A stretch of 64,000 nt of DNA from Gonium pectorale (Eukaryota > Chlorophyta > Chlorophyceae > Chlamydomonadales > Volvocaceae). Below, in pieces: positions 37,801 through 47,730 of the stretch. The notes under the pieces are model-generated. The model did no database searches. It was not told the DNA's origin and worked only from the letters and a program-made list of their open reading frames with translations. The stretch lies in contig LSYV01000002.1 in NCBI GenBank assembly GCA_001584585.1, positions 1,070,412 through 1,134,411 on the forward strand. The letters run 5' to 3'. Both the position numbers and the translations under genes were made by a program. Position 1 is the first letter of the stretch; each line of letters opens with the position of its first letter.

Positions 37801-40237
37801 CTTCAGCCAGGCCCGGGCCCCCTGCTCACGTCCATTCGCTGGATCAGCCGCTGCCAAGCCGCCAGAGCTGCGATCGCCTGCGGTGGAGGGGCATCAATCG
37901 ACAGAGTGGATTGACAATCATCGCCAGGATATTACCGATGCCCCTTGCAGGCGTCGTCTGCTTTCGCCTTCCGCTGTGGTTTGCAGAAGCGCTGTCGGCT
38001 CCCTGGAGCAGAGGCCTAGCCACTGCTGAGCCCTGCCGGCTTGCGTTCACCCACCTCTGTAGGGTTGGTGAGGATGGTGGTCCAATACTGCAGGTGAATG
38101 AACTCGTCCTTCGGTACTACCCCGGTTGTGTTCACCAGGTGCAGGCGGCCCTCGTTCAGCAGGATCAAGTCCCTGCCGATCGACGCCAAGGTGGAACGGG
38201 AAGGGCCACTTGGCTGGATAGGACGTTCAGCATACTAAAAGCGACAGCACCGGGAACGAGCGCTTATGTCAGCACTGCTGCGGATGCCCACATCTAGTCG
38301 CATGCAGCTGCTCCCAGCATCATCCCCCTCATCGCCGCCATCACGGGCAGGTCAAGTTCTCGCTATGACGACGGGAAGATCCGGCCGGCCCCACGCCGCG
38401 CTTGTCCATGCGCGCTCACCTCTTGAATTGGAACGACCACAATGGAACCACGTACGCCCCCACAGGCGACAGGGGAAGGTTTGCTAGTACCAGGTCGTTT
38501 ATCTGCACGAAGGCGCCAGCTCGGATGCGGAACAAATCCAGGCCTCCGCCAAAATCCAGCATTAGACTCTGCCCGTACACGCCTTGAATCGTGACGTTGG
38601 AGGTGATGTACATGCCGCCGGTCTGTCGCGGCCAGCGCGAAACATCAAGAGCTACATTGGTGGTGAGCTGCAGGATGGTGCGATGCGTGACGCAGGTGGG
38701 AACGTCGGTCGCTTCAAGGGCGGTCAGCGCCGCCATGAACTCGTCATAGCTAGAGACGTTGTAGACGGTCGGCGGCTCGAGCGGGCAGGCGGCTGGAGAC
38801 AGATCCGCCGTCGCGGCGCAAGAGATGGTCACGTCCTGACGCAGTGGCAGTAGGGGCCGTAGGAGGGGAGGCGCGGTAAGCATGCATACCGGTTGCAACG
38901 AGCCAGTAGCGTGCAGTCATCCCATACTGGCTCATCCGCCAGACCGTGGATGCAGAACGGGAATGCGGCAGAGAGAGCACCCAGATAATGAACCTGCCGC
39001 ACAATAGAATGCAAGTCCGAGACGGACAGTTGCGTGTGGATGGCAAGCGGAGTACTAGGAAACGCGCTCACCTCCATCCAGATCGTTGCGATCTGGGCGT
39101 ATTTGATGAACAAGTACGGGTAGATGTACTGCGGGTAGTGTAGGTTGGCCCGTGATGAGGTAAGCGTCTTGGAAACACCCAACCGGCACTGACGGTCACA
39201 CGCAAGGGACCCAGCTTCAGGTACCCCTCACCGCCTAGGTACTGTGCCCAGCAAAAGCACCAGCCAAAGCCAGTTAAAGCTCTTTGGAGCAGCAACGATA
39301 TGCGTGTGGTGCATGCCCGGCTTGTCGCTACAGCACCACGGCATCCTACCATCATCCCCTATCGCACCGTGCGTGCTGGGCCATCAACGCCCCCAAACCC
39401 CTCGGACCAGAAACCAAAGCCCCAACCGGATGCCAGCCTGACGCACCCGAACCTCGGGCTTGACACTGCCCGACATGGCGGGGATCGAGCTGTATGCGCT
39501 GCGGAGTAGGCCCAGAGCAAGGTACAGCCTATGCAGGTCGTCACAGCTCAGGCCCTCAATCGTAGTCCGCAGCAGCTGCAGCTTGCCCGTGGAGGTGACC
39601 TCCGCATACAGGCGCAACCGTTCCAGCAGGGGCTGCAGGACCGGCAGCTGCATGCCCGCACCCGAGGGCGTGCTGTAGGGCGGTCGGCCACTGCTAGGGA
39701 CCGCCGACCACTGGAGATGGAACCCGACCAACAACAGTTCCCCTACATGGCCGTGTGTTTTCAAGAGGAAACAGCGTTGAAGTACATGATTTCTGCAGCA
39801 CATTGCTACTGAAAGCAGACAACCCAACGCGTACCGTTTCGGACGTCAAAGAACGTCGGGACGACGTCTGTGCCGTTCACCGTTTCCCAGAGCTGTACCG
39901 GCGCCGCGCCAAATATGCTAAAGAAGGCGGCGGAGAAGAGAGCGATGGTCGTGCCATTGGCCACAACCAGGCTGCCTGCCGTGTAGACTGGAAGAGTCTG
40001 CAGGTCTCGCGCGGAGGCCACGACATAGGAACCAGTTGGACGATTTAGCAGGGCGTCAAGGGTGGGAAAGAAAGTCCCATCCTCGGTATAGAGGCTACTC
40101 TTGGGAACTGCCGCCTTGGCCCCGACAGCTGCTGCCAACGCTGTTAACGCTGTGAATAAGAGAACCCTAGGGGCCGTTCGCCAACTCGCGTCGCAAGGCA
40201 AGAGCTGCCTCCTCCTCGCCCTCAAGGCCAACCCCAT
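31884..40237 (-). CDS. Receptor-like protein kinase (TKL-like) with repeated ectodomain module
   Basis: Sixteen exons join in phase to 1,570 residues: 39835-40237, 39447-39742, 39072-39128, 38420-38835, 38055-38172, 37030-37604, 36628-36826, 36206-36373, 34830-36122, 34398-34544, 34089-34232, 33811-33915, 33586-33618, 33053-33142, 32487-32885, 31884-32153. The ATG at 40237 gives a signal peptide (VLLFTALTALAAAVGAKA). The ectodomain carries one module twice (exons 4 and 6; shared pattern N-x-LD, W-P, QG, LDFG-x-G, LVL-x-N), suggestive of a beta-helix fold. A transmembrane helix lies near residues 790-812, followed by basic RRNRKRERD and a long low-complexity juxtamembrane region. The kinase spans about 1180-1545: GGFGTVYKG, VAVKIV, HGDLNPKN, DFG and SPE are present. 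About 65 residues are inserted between the catalytic loop and DFG. It probably signals from the cell surface; ligand unknown. A further 3' exon is possible because a donor-like GTGAGG lies near the stop. Confidence 0.85.
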
Positions 40238-40731
40238 CCTAATCGCGAAGAATGTTTCAAGGTTGCATCCGCCTACATGTTCAGCGCTGAAGCTTAGCAA
40301 CTGTGACACGACAGAGAAGCTGCATCTTATCACATATTATTGAGTGCAACGTCAATGCATTTGTACTATATGTGTAAGGTATGGTACGTAAGGTAAAGAT
40401 GCAGGCTCATTCTTACACATTGCCGTACTTACATGGTACGGAGCAGGAACCCGCACCCAACCCGCGCCCACTCCGCGCAGGAGATGTAAGGTGGTGTTTA
40501 AAAACACCGGACCCCCAACTTAAGGCCTAGGGACGGCCGCCCTGATATGATGTCAGGGCTCCTGAGGGTGGAGGCGGGCGGGGATCGATGCGGCGGTGGC
40601 TTGGAGGGGGGTGGGGATGGAGGCGGCGCTGGAGGCGGGCGGGCAAGGATGCGGCGGTGGCTTGGAGGGGGGCGGATGGAGGCGGCGCTGGAGGGGGGCG
40701 GCGCTGGAGGCGGCGGTGAAGGCATCTTGAC
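40238..40731. other. Upstream region of the receptor kinase
   Basis: This stretch lies between the kinase start codon and the stop of an orphan coding block on the same strand. It includes AT-rich DNA with repeated TGTAAGGTA/CGTAAGGTA words near 40,370-40,400 and the minisatellite at 40,560-40,725. The kinase promoter should be here. No coding exon is seen. Confidence 0.5.
40560..40725. repeat. GC-rich minisatellite of about 66-bp period
   Basis: Two long imperfect copies of a unit built from ATGCGGCGGTGGCTTGGAGG and GGAGGCGGCGCTGGAGG, plus a partial third. It is followed by short repeats of GTCATCGC with GG spacers (40,740-40,770) that encode the Asp/Gly-rich tail of the adjacent coding block. 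Confidence 0.8.
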
Positions 40732-41530
40732 TCAGCCCCGGTCATCGCCAGGGTCATCGCCGGGGTCATCGCTGAGGTCGAGGGCGTCACTGGGGACAAG
40801 TGCTGCGAATACTCCCTTATCGACACTCGAAAAGAACTTGGGCGCATGCAGCACCTGAATGTACAACGTGTACTCCTTCACATTGATCGTGTCCTTGCCA
40901 TGCTTCTCCACCAGCTTGTCGTACAGCTTAGAATAATGCATCCCCGTCTCGTCCGATTTCCTGAGCATCCGCCAGGCCGCCAGCTGCACGGGCCCACGCG
41001 GCCGGATAATGCCGTCACCGCCTACAGCTGCTCGGTTACGGCTTGCAGTCATGCCGCCGCGGCTGTTCTCGTCCTGGGAGAAGCCTGGCCCTCCCTCCGG
41101 CAGCCCCGCGGAGCTCGACGATCCCGAACCTCGAAGGTTATGAGGCCGTTCCTGCCGTACTCATTCCAGTGGAGAAACGTCAAGTAGCCGTGCGCGGACT
41201 GGAGGATGGCAGCGGCAAAAAGCTGCGCTCAGACCTCCTGTCCACCCCGTACTTGCGGAAGCGCATAGCAGCCGAGGACATCTTGTCGAAGTCCGCGTTG
41301 TAGTTACTGGACGGCGCCGAGCCGTAGACCCACTCGATGTAGCTCTCCAGCGACAGCGTCACACGCTCCACCTCGGACCAAAGCGCCTGTGGACAGCAGA
41401 AAAAAGGCAATATGGGGGATGGGCAATAACCCCTGGCCGAGTCCTGTTATCCCAAATCACAGCACAGTGAATTGCGCATACTCACGTGCAAGCGGTCACG
41501 GTCCGCCTCGGGCCAGGCGTTCCTCTTGTT
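40732..41530 (-). CDS. Orphan multi-exon coding block, unknown protein, 5' end missing
   Basis: On the minus strand four segments join in phase 0: about 41486-41530, 41246-41386, 41130-41198, 40732-41073. They have good donors and acceptors and encode about 195 residues, including ALWSEVERVTLSLESYIEW, GYLTFLHWNEYGRNGLITFE and LYDKLVEKHGKDTINVKEY. I do not recognise the family. No start codon is found: the frame upstream of 41,530 is open only to a stop near 41,566, and the next DNA leftward in the gene is a transplanted piece of another gene. The tail is Asp/Gly/Pro-rich and encoded by a short tandem repeat. It is either a 5'-truncated gene fragment or a gene whose first exons lie beyond the repeat-rich stretch. 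Confidence 0.5.
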
Positions 41531-41629
41531 GCAGGGAAAGGTATAGGGTAGGATACGGGGTGCCCGGCAAATACGTCAAACCCTGCGCGTGTCGCACGGG
41601 ACTAGCTGGGACCGTCTGGGACTCTCCAT

Positions 41630-42338
41630 ACAATCACTGTGAGGGCCTGCCGCCCATCACGTGGCCTCACGGGTCCCTTTGGGTTCCCATGCATTCCAAG
41701 CCAAACAGCTGACACGCACAATCCGTTGAAGCGCCTGCAGACATCAAGGAGGTTAGCTGGGAGCTGTGTTGCAAAAAAAAAAAGAGAAACCTGCACAGAA
41801 TGAGCCCGCCTCTACGGCCATACACGCCCGAAGGCGTGACGTTTCCAATAGGTTACAAAAGGTTACAGGTACCCGTCAAAGCCTGTGCGGCCATGGGTAG
41901 ATTGTAAGTAGATAGTCCGAGGGCCAACTCCCTCCCATTAGGGCGGGCGGGTACAGAGCAAGACATGTGACGTTCGTCCCGCCCCCTAAAAGACCGGCCA
42001 ACCAGCTTACCCGTTTTGTCGAACTTCACCTGGTGAACCTCTACTTGCCCAGGTTGAGCTGCGGTGTTGTTGTTGTTGTCGCACACTCGTCCAGACCGTA
42101 CGGCAACCGCCAGGCATCTATGAGCGTGACGGTAGCAAGAACCTTCAAGACGAAGCATATGCAAGCGTGAGCATAACTCCATCAGACAAGCAGTTTGTAA
42201 AGTCAAATTTGCTGAGTCCAGGCATCCCAATGCTATATCAGGTAACCCTCATCGGGTCTGACGACCGGGTACTGGCGGCCGGCAGTGACTGCGGCCGCGT
42301 TTTCCTGTACGACGCAGCCAATGGCGCCGTGCTGCGGT
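41630..42338 (+). pseudogene. Broken duplicate of WDTC1-like intron 10 / exon 11
   Basis: Left part (to about 41,755) matches the end of intron 10 and the start of exon 11 of the WDTC1-like gene, including AATCCGTTGA and CCTGCAGACATCAAGGAGGT. Right part (from about 42,240) continues exon 11 and translates as GSDDRVLAAGSDCGRVFLYD followed by AANGAVLR. It stops matching near 42,332. Since intron sequence is included, the copy arose from DNA, not from mRNA. About 485 bases of foreign DNA split the two halves. Confidence 0.85.
41756..42240. mobile_element. Insertion splitting the WDTC1-like fragment; includes dispersed repeat family B, copy 2
   Basis: The host sequence AGGTWA is present at both junctions (AGGTTA on the left, AGGTAA on the right), as expected of a short target duplication. 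Inside, 41,800-42,030 matches the repeat at 28,345-28,500 block by block. A run of eleven A residues lies near the left end (41,773-41,783). No open frame of note is present, so it is a non-autonomous or decayed element of unknown class. Confidence 0.65.
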
Positions 42339-42388
42339 TCTATCTGTGCACTACGGGTTTTTCTATGGAAAGGTTACAGGCCGCTGAT

Positions 42389-42629
42389 GCAGCCTTGCTA
42401 TCTTAATTAGGATATATAAATCGGCCTGGGTTTGGACCCGTTCTTCCTAATTCGGGGCACGAGGCAATTACGCGGGTTTTGCAATGGAAGACAGCCCAGG
42501 GGCAGGGTAAATGCGCAGATCCCTAGTAAATTGCCCCGGGACACGTGCCCCATGAACACTCCGTGCCCTTCAGCCGGTTTGGAATTACGCAGGCTCCTAA
42601 TCTCCTCCCAAGGAAGATAGCAAGGCTGC
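42389..42629. mobile_element. 241-bp MITE-like element with TIRs and target duplication
   Basis: The ends are perfect 16-bp inverted repeats: GCAGCCTTGCTATCTT at 42,389-42,404 and AAGATAGCAAGGCTGC at 42,614-42,629. GCTGAT directly abuts both ends (42,383-42,388 and 42,630-42,635), a 6-bp target duplication. The interior has a second inverted pair, TTAATTAGGA and TCCTAATT, and no coding capacity. All this marks a cut-and-paste non-autonomous DNA transposon. Confidence 0.85.
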
Positions 42630-43299
42630 GCTGATGGTGTGCGAGCAAATCGCCACGCCCAAAATGCATGTCACCGATCACCCCAACGCTGTCATAACGA
42701 ACTACCGTAGTGTCGGATTTATGGGCCTTTGAGCGTCCCATGGGTCTTGCCGTGTCGATTGTCGATTGTGTCTAAATGGGGCGTTCCAAGTAAAGTGCTT
42801 AACACTGAGCTTTTGCCTCGTGTCACAAACTTTGCAGCACCATGCGTTGTGACTTGAGTTCCTGCGCGAGGTCACGAAGCCGTTGGGCCCATTCCTTCGT
42901 CCCGATTGTGCCCTGTAATGTCGCTGGCAGCTGCGAAGCCTTGCCTTTGTGTTCGTTCAGCCGGTCCAGTCCAGCAGCTTCGTCACCATCCTCGACCGGC
43001 CCCATAACAATGCTTAAAGCATGATACCCGCTTGCTTGCCGGTCATTCATTAGATCGTTGCCCTGGGCGCCTGCTGGGGGGGAGCTGCGAAAACATGGCG
43101 TGCCTTTCATACGGCGTGACACTGCAACCTGGCCGCCAGGAGTTGGCAGCAGGCGCTGCACGTCAACCCGCAGCTGTGGCACCTCCTGATGAGTCAGCTG
43201 AACGGGCGTTTTGGCCGCCGGCAGGGCGCCGGGCGGCGGCGGTGGCGGCGGCGACGACAAGGACGAGAGCGATGATGAGGATGGGCGGGGCGGGGTGTC

Positions 43300-43790
43300 G
43301 TGCCGCATGGCGTGACGACGGAGCGTCAAGGAGTGCCGGGAGGCGGCATCGTCGGCGGCATCGTCGGCGGCATCGTCGGCGGCATACTGGCGGTGCAAGC
43401 CAAAATGCACTGTGGGTTTCCGGTTCTGCAGAGAGCGTCCAGGAGTGCAGCCTGGCCGGCCGGGTGCGGCCGCGGCGTGCATGCGGCCAATGCGTCCGTC
43501 CTGTGTCCCGTTTCCGTGTCTGTGCTTGGCCACTCGCTGTTTACAGGGACGCTCATCTGCGATCTGCCCCGGGAACAACGAGCTTGTCGCGTGTGCAAGT
43601 CTGGGATGTGTGAAGATGAATACCACGTTGTTTTTGAGTGCAGTACTTACGATAGGTACGCGATGAGTACGGAATTCCGCGCGCTTGTCATAATATGATG
43701 CGGTTTTGGACTGACATTGACCCGTACAAGGTCGGTGCATTCCCTGCCTCAGTTTACAATGTACACAAAGGTGCCATGTGCTAAGTTGCG
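43300..43790 (+). mobile_element. LINE-like 3' remnant (RT C-terminal zinc knuckle)
   Basis: A plus-strand frame ends with RACRVCKSGMCEDEYHVVFE followed by CSTYDR, the Cys-x2-Cys...His...Cys pattern found after the reverse transcriptase of many non-LTR retrotransposons. After a frame shift the next residues include FWTDIDPYKVGAF, like the usual last helix. No reverse-transcriptase core or endonuclease is visible nearby, so this is a truncated relic. Confidence 0.6.
43345..43386. repeat. 12-bp tandem repeat
   Basis: Three and a half copies of GGCATCGTCGGC lie within the LINE-like remnant. Confidence 0.85.
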
Positions 43791-44259
43791 CTTGTCTTTT
43801 CGGGCTCTGGACCCTAATCAGAACTCTTAAGGGTGTTTTACCCTCTCCGCTATGGCGGGTCGGGAGCCAATCGGCTCGTGTGGCCTGCAACCCCTCTCTG
43901 AGGGAGCCTGTAATCTGTATCTGTATCCTGCGGCCAGGTGTTTCTGGACATTCGCACCGATGTACACGCATGAAGCGCCCGGCCCCCTCCTTCGGCGCCC
44001 TGCCGGGCGGCGCCCTGCGGTGGAACGGCAATCCAGCCCCTGTGACATGTAGCAGAGGAGGCTCGCCCTTGCGCCCCCTGAAGCGCGTATGTACTGCATT
44101 CCCCCGTAAAATACCGCTTTTTGTGGGTCACAAGGACGCGCCTCTGACTGCGATTGCATGCAGATATGACAACATATACGACACGCAGTAGCCCGTGCTG
44201 GCGCCCCTGGTACCCAGAAGCCCACGCTGCGTCTTTGATCAGGTTCACAGGGTTCACCT

Positions 44260-44655
44260 ATGAGCCCCACGGTGCCCCTCGGCCGGCTGGCAAACAATAA
44301 TGCGGCTGTCGCACGAGCAAAGCACGCAGACCTGCTGGACGTTGAGCCTGTGGCCGGTGGTCTTTGCCACTGGTTTCCGGGGAATGCCTCCTACCTCGCT
44401 CACGCCCGTCAAATCATGGCCAAAACCCATAGTGTCAAAACAGACGTCAGAAAAGTGCATGATGCTACAGTATGCTCTGTTGTCGCGGTCGATTATCCCG
44501 GCGGGCCAATCAGCAAGCGCCGGTGGGCGAGGTGGGCGGCTGAGCACAAACTGTGCTTGTTAAACCTCAACCGTGGCCCATTAGTTCATTTCAATCCTGC
44601 CTTCCTGCGGGCTCGCCCACCGTGCTGCTGTCCTTGGCCGGACAAAACTGCCTAA
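44260..44655 (+). CDS. Hypothetical 131-residue open frame, probably mobile-element derived
   Basis: It starts with ATG and ends with a stop, giving 131 residues with HWFPGNASYLAHARQIM and KRRWARWAAEHKLCLL but no domain I recognise. It lies between a LINE-like relic and the F-box/cyclin gene, in DNA of mixed composition. It may be a piece of a retrotransposon rather than a working gene. Confidence 0.25.
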   Translation: MSPTVPLGRLANNNAAVARAKHADLLDVEPVAGGLCHWFPGNASYLAHARQIMAKTHSVKTDVRKVHDATVCSVVAVDYPGGPISKRRWARWAAEHKLCLLNLNRGPLVHFNPAFLRARPPCCCPWPDKTA

Positions 44656-44875
44656 ACCGCTGAGCGTCTCATCAGGCAAACAGGGGCGGAGCCCAGCTGT
44701 TCGAAATACTACTATACGTTGCGCATGAAAGTGCTGCTAGCACGCGTTTTCGAGTGTCCTACCTCTACAAATCCGCCCCTTGCTTGCCATGTGTGAGTTC
44801 AACCGGCGAAGTTGATCCCAAGTCGGAGAGCCGTTTCTTTTTTGACGCCGTTTTGCTTGCGAAAATCAGTCAGCC

Positions 44876-47730
44876 ATGGCGCGAGCAACCCCGCACTCTG
44901 AAACGTTTGAGCTCATGCGCTTGCCATTGGACTTGAAGGTTGCTATTCTGGCCCGCTCCCACACTGCAAGCGGCCTCCTGGCGGCAGCTTCCACTTGCCG
45001 CGAGCTGTGGCAGCTTCGTGGGCAAGCACTGGCCGAAAAATACCACCTATCCTGGCCCTATTATTACATTATTCCGGGAATCGCGGAGTGCTGGAGGGCC
45101 GGTCGTCCTACCTCCATTGTGCAGGATTGGGAGAGCCTGTTTAGAACAGCCGCGGACATGGATGATGCGCGATTCGCCACCAGCAATCCTGATCAGCGCC
45201 TAGCTGCCCTGAAGCTCAGCCACGACGCGAGCGGATACCGGGGCCCCCACCTTTCCGTCGTCCAGAAGCTAATTAAGGTCAGTTGCCGTGACGGGGTGGT
45301 GGCAGCGGGCTGCTCATGTGTCGTGGTTCGGAAGCGGATTTGCGCACACAGGAGGACTGCCTGTCGCCCGCCCCCTGCTCTGTGCCTGTCGCCATACCCC
45401 AACCGCCGCCCCTCTAGATATGCCCTTCTGAACGTGACTCCCTCCTGTTATGCAGCACCCCCTTGCCTCGCCTTGCTTCACTCAATTGCTGCATGCTTGC
45501 CAGCAGACACCTATGCATCCTGCCCAACCTTACCCGCTCCTTAGGCCTCCTCACGTGAGCTTCCTGCACCACACCGCGCGCCCTGCCCCGTCCGCAGGTG
45601 TGCCTGGAATGGGAGCTGCCCGGGTCGATCCCCTTCTTCGCCGTGCGCTACACGTACGCATACCTGCCGGTATCGGGGCCCCTTGCCTCGACACAGAGGT
45701 GGGGTACTAGTCCTGTTCAGCGGCAAGCCTCTGTCCCCTGTTCTTTATGTCTTCTACGCGTTGCGGTCCTTCACGCCGGTGCGACCCGTTTCTCAGCCCC
45801 TGTCCCTGCCCCAAGTAGGTCTGCGCATCTCCCTCACATCTTTCTTGTCGTTGTGGCTATCTGCACAAGCCATACACATTGGTTGCGGTATTTTTTCACT
45901 ACCTCCCCAATCAGTTCAACTACTGCGTGCCTATCTCTCCCCGCCCGCCCTTCAGGCTGCGCCTCCTTGCCATCTGTGCCCTGCGCATCGCCATGCACCA
46001 CCACCTGCCGGGGCGGACGCAGCAGCCGCAGCCGCAGCCGCAGCCGGGCAATGTGCCCCAGCCGCTGCAGCCGCAGCCGCAGCCGCAGCCGCAGCCGCAG
46101 CCGCAGCCGCAGCCGCAGCCGCAGCCGCAGCCGCAGCCGCAGCCGCAGCCGCAGCCGCAGCCGCAGCCGCAGCCGCAGCCGCAGCCGCAGCCGCAGCCGC
46201 AGCCGCAGCCGCAGCCGCAGCCGCAGCCACAGCTGCAGCCGCAGCAACAGCAGCCACAGCCACAGCCGGGCGCACAGCCGCCGAGCCACCACAGCAGGCC
46301 GAGCAACCGGGAATCGCAGGAGGCGGGGCGGCAGCGCCGGCCCCCGAAGCTGGAGCCGCTGCCCCTGGCCCCTCGCGGTGGCCGGAGCCCCGTGACACGC
46401 GTCCTTTCCGGCGACTACTGCGCCGCGCCTTCAAGGTCCAGAAGGTGCGGTCAGCGTTGATAGGGACACAAACGATACAGCGGTCGGGGAATTGTAACAA
46501 GCCATTCGGTAGGGAAGGGTTGGTTCCACGAGGCCTGGAGGAGATGGTCACATGTTGCTCGTTCTGTGCTTTGCTTTCGGCAACCCTCAATACGCGATGT
46601 CTGTTTGAGTGCTCAACACTCTAGCACGCATGCCGGGCCTGTACTCACGTATGCGTGACGGAGTGCAGAACACAGGTGTAAGAGGTGGCGAGCAAAGGCA
46701 TCGTATCCGGCAGCCCGTAAACTCCCTATCACACCCGACCCAACAAAGTAATCCCTAGCAACTTAACGCTAGGGTGCTGGGCTGGGCTAGTGAAGTGGGC
46801 TGAGCTGAGATGACCTCCAGACAGGGGGACCGGCAGTACGGGATTCGCGGAAGCGCGCGGTCTGTGTGTGTGACTGCGTGCGGCGATGGTTTTACCCTCA
46901 AGCGAGAGAACACAACCTTAGAACGCGGGAGCACACCCATGACAGGAGGTCCCGTGTTTCCCCTGCAGATTGAGCAGACTACACGGGCAATGGCGGCTTA
47001 CCTGGAGCAAAGAGATGAGGCAAGGAGGCGGGAACTGCGTGCTCCCACCGCCTGGTGTTTCGTGGAGAGGCTCATTGGAGCCATGGCGGGCGAGGAGGAG
47101 GCGGTGGCGGCGGTAGGGGAGGGTGAAGAGGCGGCCTTCAAGGAGAACTCAGAGCAGGACGGAGAGCACTCAGAAGCGCAGCTGCCCGCGGCTGAGCGCG
47201 GGCCGTCACCCAAGGAGCTGCTGACTGAGATGACCAGGTGACAGAGTGGTTATGTCCATGCGTGCGATTGTGCGTATGCCCTGCTGTCTCATGGGTTTGC
47301 ATCATGCTAGCTGTGTGCTGAATCCTGGTATGTCTTTCGAGAGCGAAGACGACAGGCATGGATCAAGTACGTGTGAAGGAATGCCAACTGCCTACGCTTG
47401 CCCGCAACCCCGCCGCCACCGCGCAGGTGCTTTCTGCACCACGCCATGCTGTGGCCCTGGGTCTATGGCATGCCGCCGGCGCACCTTGCGGCCGCGGTTG
47501 TAGTCCTGGTGCGCCACCACTTCAAGCTCGGAGGCGGTGCGTGGCCCAGCTGGCCGCCCGCCCTGGCCGCAGCCCTGCCGCTCAGGGTATCGGATCCCAC
47601 CCTGCGCTTCCTGCTCGCCAACCTACCAGCTATGAAGGCAAACCTTCTCGACTATCGTGCGGCCCGCCCGGCTGTGGAACGCGAGGTTCGCAAAGCTGCG
47701 GATGGAGCCGGGGCTGCCAGCAGGGCCTAG
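44876..47730 (+). CDS. F-box-like / cyclin-fold protein (cyclin F-like)
   Basis: Proposed exons are 44876-45277, 45598-45698, 45956-46052, 46295-46444, 46969-47237 and 47427-47730, in phase throughout, 440 residues. The N-terminus (LPLDLKVAILARSHTASGLL, then CRELWQL) resembles an F-box. The cyclin N-fold follows: KVCLEWELPGSIPFFAVRYT, YAYL, then RLRLLAICALRIAM across the exon 2-3 join (compare the usual LAVNYLDRYL...LQLLGITCMLIA), and LRAPTAWCFVERLIGAM. After an acidic linker comes the C-fold (MPPAHLAAAVVVLVRHHF). If right, it may act in an SCF ubiquitin ligase as cyclin F does. The frame at the start of exon 3 and the frame at its end differ. Removing 46,053-46,294, which holds the (CAGCCG)n run, as a GT-AG intron restores it, though the donor (AATGTGCCC) is weak. 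Family assignment is by remembered pattern only. Confidence 0.6.
46068..46227. repeat. (CAGCCG)n hexanucleotide run
   Basis: About 160 bases of uninterrupted CAGCCG, some 26 units, flanked by impure copies on both sides. Depending on frame and strand it reads as Gln-Pro, Ser-Arg, Ala-Ala, Arg-Leu or Cys-Gly. It lies inside the F-box/cyclin gene, either in an exon or in a short intron. Confidence 0.95.

Noticed and set aside
42823..44031. 402-codon minus-strand open frame
   Set aside because: The first codon is not ATG, no domain is recognisable, it has a low-complexity centre from a tandem repeat, and the opposite strand carries a LINE-like zinc knuckle. It is most likely antisense to a relic.
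45683..45956. Coding frame VLVLFSGKPLSPVLYVFYALRS as an exon
   Set aside because: It breaks the cyclin-fold continuity; the phase-2 join from 45,698 to 45,956 gives YAYL...RLRLLAICAL without it.
45834..46590. Arg-Leu, Cys-Gly and poly-Ala frames in the hexanucleotide run
   Set aside because: They are alternative readings of the same repeat on either strand with no start or domain of their own.
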